A stretch of 64,000 bases of DNA from Delphinapterus leucas (lineage: Eukaryota > Chordata > Mammalia > Artiodactyla > Monodontidae), in NCBI RefSeq assembly GCF_002288925.2, contig NW_022098076.1, positions 69,633,004-69,697,003 on the forward strand, given 5' to 3'. Of this stretch, positions 59,901 to 64,000 are shown piece after piece (within the stretch, counting starts at the first letter, position 1; the number at the start of each line of letters is the position of its first letter). The notes under the pieces are model-generated. The model did not search any database. It worked only from the letters and a program-made list of their open reading frames with translations, and was not told where the DNA came from. Both the position numbers and the translations under genes were made by a program.

Positions 59901-60065
59901 ATTTAATTTAATTTAATTTAATTTTTTGGCTGTGTTGCATGGCTTGCAGGATCTTAGTTCCCTGGTTTGGCTTGCAGGATCTCAGTTCCCCGACCAGCCA
60001 GGGATTGAACCCAGGGCCTTGGCAGTAAGAGCGTGGAGTCCTAAACACTGGACAGAGAAGTCCCA
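59901..60065 (-). mobile_element. CHR-1/Bov-tA-type SINE with an internal 28 bp duplication
   Basis: An antisense SINE with an (AATTT)n tail at about 59901-59925, 'cagggattgaacccagggcc' over the B-box region and a head ending 'agagaagtccc'. The segment 'ggcttgcaggatcttagttc' at 59941 is repeated at 59969 with one change, making this copy about 28 bp longer than its relatives at 11913 and 41478. The duplication 'gattcatta' flanks it at 59892-59900 and 60066-60074. Confidence 0.9.
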
Positions 60066-60074
60066 GATTCATTA

Positions 60075-62790
60075 TTTTTAGAATAACATGGAGATTACTG
60101 GACAATTAAGGGTATTATGATATGTCAGTTTTAATTACTTAAATAAACAGAAGCTCTGAGTCTAATGACCTATACATTCAAATTGAAGACTTACAGCCTA
60201 GACCTTGCCTGGTTTCGTGAACTTCAGTTGCTAAAAGTAAGTTATGCTTATTAAAACTACAGAAACCATAATAAAATAAGAGCCACCTGAACTAACTTTT
60301 TTGCAACTTATTTTTGTATATGTTAGGACTAAAACATGGGCCAATGCTATCAGTGACAAGTGAGTTGATTAATTGACTGTTGAACTTTTCTTTTCAACAA
60401 TAATCATTTGAATTCAGGTTGTCTCCCTTCATTAAAGTCATTGGTGCCTCTCAGTTAGTGTTAAAGTGCTTGGGTCTGTAAAACTATTTTGGCACACGAC
60501 AGGAGTTTCCCTCCTAATGAGGGTCAGTTTTAGTCAATGGTTTACATAATGATTTTTGTGAGACAATCTCTGTTTAATTGATGGCCATTCCTCCTAGTTT
60601 CATAGTATATAGCTTCATAATTCATAAAATTGCAAATATTCTTTCATGTAATTAGACATTATCCAGAATAGTCACAAATTCATACAAAAATCCACTCCCC
60701 ACTCTCTTGCTTCTCACACACATTGGGAAAAAAAGGGATTTTGTATTGCTGTTATTAATATTGGCAGAAGACTATTTCAGAAATAATAAATATTTGCATT
60801 GTACATTTATTAATGTTTTGTCCTTGGAATGTCAGTGCTGTAGTTTGTTATATAAAATGAAGATACCAAAATACCTCTTTTATATCAAGACATTTTTAAA
60901 AATCAGTTTTAGTTACCAATTTTAGTTATGTTTTCAATGACTAATGAATGTATTATTTGCATATAAACTTCCATTATTATCATACAAGCTGTGGCCATCC
61001 AATACATTTATACTTTGAGAAACAGATATTGATTTTTGTCTTCCATTCTTTGTGTTCTGAACTTCAGCAGTACTACTCAGGGTGAGTAAATCTATACCAA
61101 TTACACAATTCTGTCACAGTTCTGTGGTTGATCTTACATGACCAGATTGGCTAGATTAAGAATGAATGTGGGGCTGGTGATACGTACATAGGTATTTTTC
61201 TTCATTTGGACAAATAACTATTAAATTTTTAAAAGAACACAATGTATGCTCAGTTTAAAAATTCAAATAACTTAGAATAGGAGCAAGAAATTAAAAGTCA
61301 CTCAAAAATCCACTCTCCAGACATAACCCCTTGAGGTACATGATCCTAGACTTCAACAGATAGAAGAATACATATTTAAAAGTGAAGGAGATTACTGACA
61401 ATATTGCAACAGAAGAACTAGAAATTAATATAAACTGGACTGTTGAAAAATAGATAGTTTTACAAGAAGCAGTATCCATTTCTTAAATTAAAGTTTAAAA
61501 AGTTGATGAGAAACAGCCCATAAGCCGGAATATTTAAACTTTTGATAACATTATTGACTGTGTTATGAAAGAGGAGAAAATGAACACACTATGATTTCTT
61601 CAAATTTTTACTATCTCTTCCCTTCCTTATTTTAATCATTATTTTCACATTTTCAGCATTTGTAAAAATTACATTCTGTTTGAAACCATGCTTCCCACAG
61701 TTGGTTAGTCTAAATACTGTATGTAAATCGATATAATACCCACAGACACATATTTTCTACAGCTAAGTATTTTTATCGTAAAATAGTTTTATTTCAGAAA
61801 GGGCTGATAGGGAAATTATCTTGTCTGTTTCTTGTATACAGAAAGAAAAATTTAACTATGTATTAATTCCTGAGTTTTATTTTTTTCTGAATTTATACAT
61901 ATTGCTTCACTATTTCATAGCATTGAAGATTGCTGTAAAAATGTCTGATGCAACCAAATTAATTTGTCTCCTCTGTGATTTATATTTCTTACTTAGTTGC
62001 TCCCAAGACTCTTTATTCTTATACTTCAGTACATTTGTGGGGGCAGATCATCTGTGAGGTTATGGTGCTGATAGTTCATAATCAATTTGTTTTCTACATG
62101 GTATGCCATTTTGATATGTAAATTTATCTTCTTTTTCAAGGGTGAAATGTTTCTTACGTTATATATTTAGATATTTACATTTTTCAGGAACACCAATTTT
62201 ATATATCTTTGTGTTTAATACTATGATTTTTATGTTATCATTTTAACTTTACTTCTCTGAATAATAATTTAGAGTGGGTCAAAATTGGATCAGTCTTAAA
62301 ATACCTACTAACAAATCTTATATGTTTCAAATTCTGAGAGTATGTCTTATCTCAGATACTGGCATTCATTAGAAAATGTGCTTAGGTAAATGAAGCTTTC
62401 TATATTGATTCGAAGCTAAGTCAAAATCATATAAATATATGATCCTCTGGTTAGAAAATATCCATTCATTTTATTTTATTGAATGTGTTTAAAAAGAGTA
62501 GATATTAAATTTTTTTCAAATACATTTCATTCCCTATAGATATGATCATATCTGTAGTTCTCCCTAGTGATACTATCGTGAGAGATTATATTGATACTTT
62601 TCTATTATAAACAGTCTTTGGAATTCTATAATGAACCACACTTGCCTATGGTATATCAGCCTTCTTATATGCTGCTAGATTCTATTTTTTACATTGACAT
62701 TCATGAATATAATTAGATTATTGCTTTCTTTACTTTTTCTAATTTTGTTCTTTTGCAATTTTATTCTGGATTAATAAAAAAATTAAAAAT
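60075..62790. other. AT-rich non-coding stretch
   Basis: About 2.7 kb with no gene. 61240-61330 has weak LINE-like text. Nothing else is supportable. Confidence 0.4.
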
Positions 62791-62799
62791 ACTATGTCC

Positions 62800-63330
62800 T
62801 GAAAAGGTTTAAAGAAAGAGAACTGGAATTATGTCAAAATTTTGGAAGAGTTTCTCTGTGAAACCATGTTGAAGCTTTTTGAAAGAGTTGCAGTATTTCT
62901 TCTATGGAATTTGGACTTTTTTAAAATTTCTTTTTCTATGAAAACCAATCTATATAGATTGTCTTTTACCTCTTGAGGAAATTTTGGTAAATTACAAGTT
63001 AATAGAATATTATTCATTTTATCCAAGCTTTCAATGGTATTAGCAGAGTTGAGAAAATAGTTTCATATGACTTAAAAAAAAATTCTCTCTTTCTCTGGTA
63101 ATTTTTTCCCTATTTTCTGCATTTATTTATTTTTTCACTTTTCTCTTAATAAGATTGATTACTGATTTATTTATTTTTTCAAAGAACAAGGTTTTAAAAT
63201 TTATCAATATTATTGTTTTTTAATTTGGTATTTTCTTTCTTTAAATTTTTATTCCATTATTTTAAAATTATTTTTCTAACTTTTTATGTCAAATGTTTAA
63301 TTTTTTATTCTTTATTATATTAATATTACT
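62800..63330 (-). mobile_element. Ancient L1 fragment, reverse-transcriptase region
   Basis: Antisense of a decayed L1 ORF2: 'ttttggaagagtttctctgt' with 'gtgaaaccatgttgaagc' parallels the 'ttcacctgtgaagccatctggtcctgg' region of the young L1 at 6640-6670. 'cttaaaaaaaaattctctct' to 'atttattttttcaaagaaca' parallels 6900-6990. Confidence 0.5.
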
Positions 63331-63344
63331 TGAATGCATACTCT

Positions 63345-64000
63345 AAATTCTATAGCACCTCTAAAATAGCAAAAGCAAAGAATAACATCTAGTAATCCAA
63401 TAAAGGAAATAAAATAGAACCCTAAAAATACTCAACCCAAAAGAATAAAAGAGGACAAAGAACAGAAGGGACAAATAGAAAACAAATGACAATGTAATGT
63501 CATAGAAGTAAACTATGTCAATAATTCTACTAAATATAAATGTTCTAAAGGCCCAAATGAAAAGACAATGATTGCCTAATTAGTTAAAGAGTAAGACTCA
63601 ACTATATGCTTTCTGTAAGAAATGTACTTTAAATATATAAATCGGTCCAGAGTAAAAGAATGGGAAAACATTAGCAATGAAAGCACTCATCAAAATAAAG
63701 CAGGAATGGCTATATTAATATCTGGTGAAAGAAATTTCCAGCAAGTTTTTAAGATGCCATAACAACTTTAAACATGTATATACCTAATAAGGTAACTTTA
63801 AAACTGATGAAACAAAATTGATATAAAAAATAGACAAATCCATGATTATATTCATATATTTTAATATGCCTATTTCAGTAATTGACAGGACAAGCAAACA
63901 GAAAATCAATAAAAATATAGAACATAGACTATCATCCAAATTATCTAATTTACATTTTTAAATCATTCCACCTAAAAGTAAGAAAATATGCATTCTTTTC
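63345..64000 (+). mobile_element. Ancient L1M fragment, linker and endonuclease, runs off the window
   Basis: 'aaaaatactcaacccaaaag', 'agaagggacaaatagaaaac', 'gactcaactatatgctttct', 'gtaagaaatgtactttaaat' and 'gcaggaatggctatattaat' are the L1M linker and endonuclease start in sense direction. It is the same part of L1 as 54000-55080 but an independent insertion. Confidence 0.75.

Noticed and set aside
62800..64000. Opposite-facing L1 pieces as one twin-primed insertion
   Set aside because: In twin priming the inverted part is upstream of the remaining 3' part of the same copy. Here the minus-strand piece is the later RT region and the plus piece is the earlier linker/endonuclease region, so two separate insertions fit better.
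1..64000. Search for a CRISPR array, operon, phage or other prokaryotic-type system
   Set aside because: The window is vertebrate DNA dominated by LINEs and SINEs. No regularly spaced direct repeats with unique spacers and no clustered intact genes were found.

Overview
This window is mammalian nuclear DNA and almost certainly cetacean. The main evidence is at least five copies (plus one cut by a gap) of a roughly 200 bp tRNA-derived SINE. Its head reads like 'ggcttccctggtggcgcag', it carries a B box 'ggttcgtgcccc', and its body ends 'gtaccgcaaaa'. This matches the CHR family of whales, dolphins and hippos. Shorter related SINEs of the CHR-1/Bov-tA type are also present. Hippopotamus is the only serious alternative.

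I found no host protein-coding gene, no rRNA, no functional tRNA and no CRISPR array. The only large open reading frames belong to one nearly intact LINE-1 (L1) on the minus strand at 3876-10849. It has a roughly 1.8 kb CpG-rich 5' UTR with a YY1-like site at its very start, an ORF1 broken by a nonsense codon and probably a one-base deletion, a fully open ORF2 of 1,272 codons with its endonuclease, reverse-transcriptase and cysteine motifs, a 3' UTR and an oligo(A) tail. It is bounded by a 14 bp target-site duplication with one mismatch. It is young by the standards of everything around it, but cannot supply its own full ORF1 protein.

The rest is AT-rich intergenic or intronic sequence filled with old repeats. 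These are decayed L1M fragments (11.6, 16-18.4, 22.4-23.5, 29.3-29.9, 34.6-35.5, 44.5-46.2, 51.6-55.1 and 62.8-64 kb), L2 3' ends (0.3-0.6, 18.5-20, 37.6-37.9, 39.7-40.1 kb), an L2/CR1 reverse-transcriptase fragment (28.85-29.29 kb), MIRs, three MER2-like Tigger DNA transposons, a few LTR-like pieces and microsatellites. Several insertions are nested: two MER2 elements in opposite orientation inside one L1M, a SINE inside another L1M, and an LTR-like block inside a third.

A 100-N assembly gap at 39369-39468 begins inside a SINE. Four non-repetitive stretches (about 21.5-21.7, 43.7-44.2, 50.3-50.6 and 57.9-58.2 kb) look like candidate conserved non-coding elements by composition only. I did not find a new multi-gene system. 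The most informative object is the L1 with intact ORF2 and broken ORF1.
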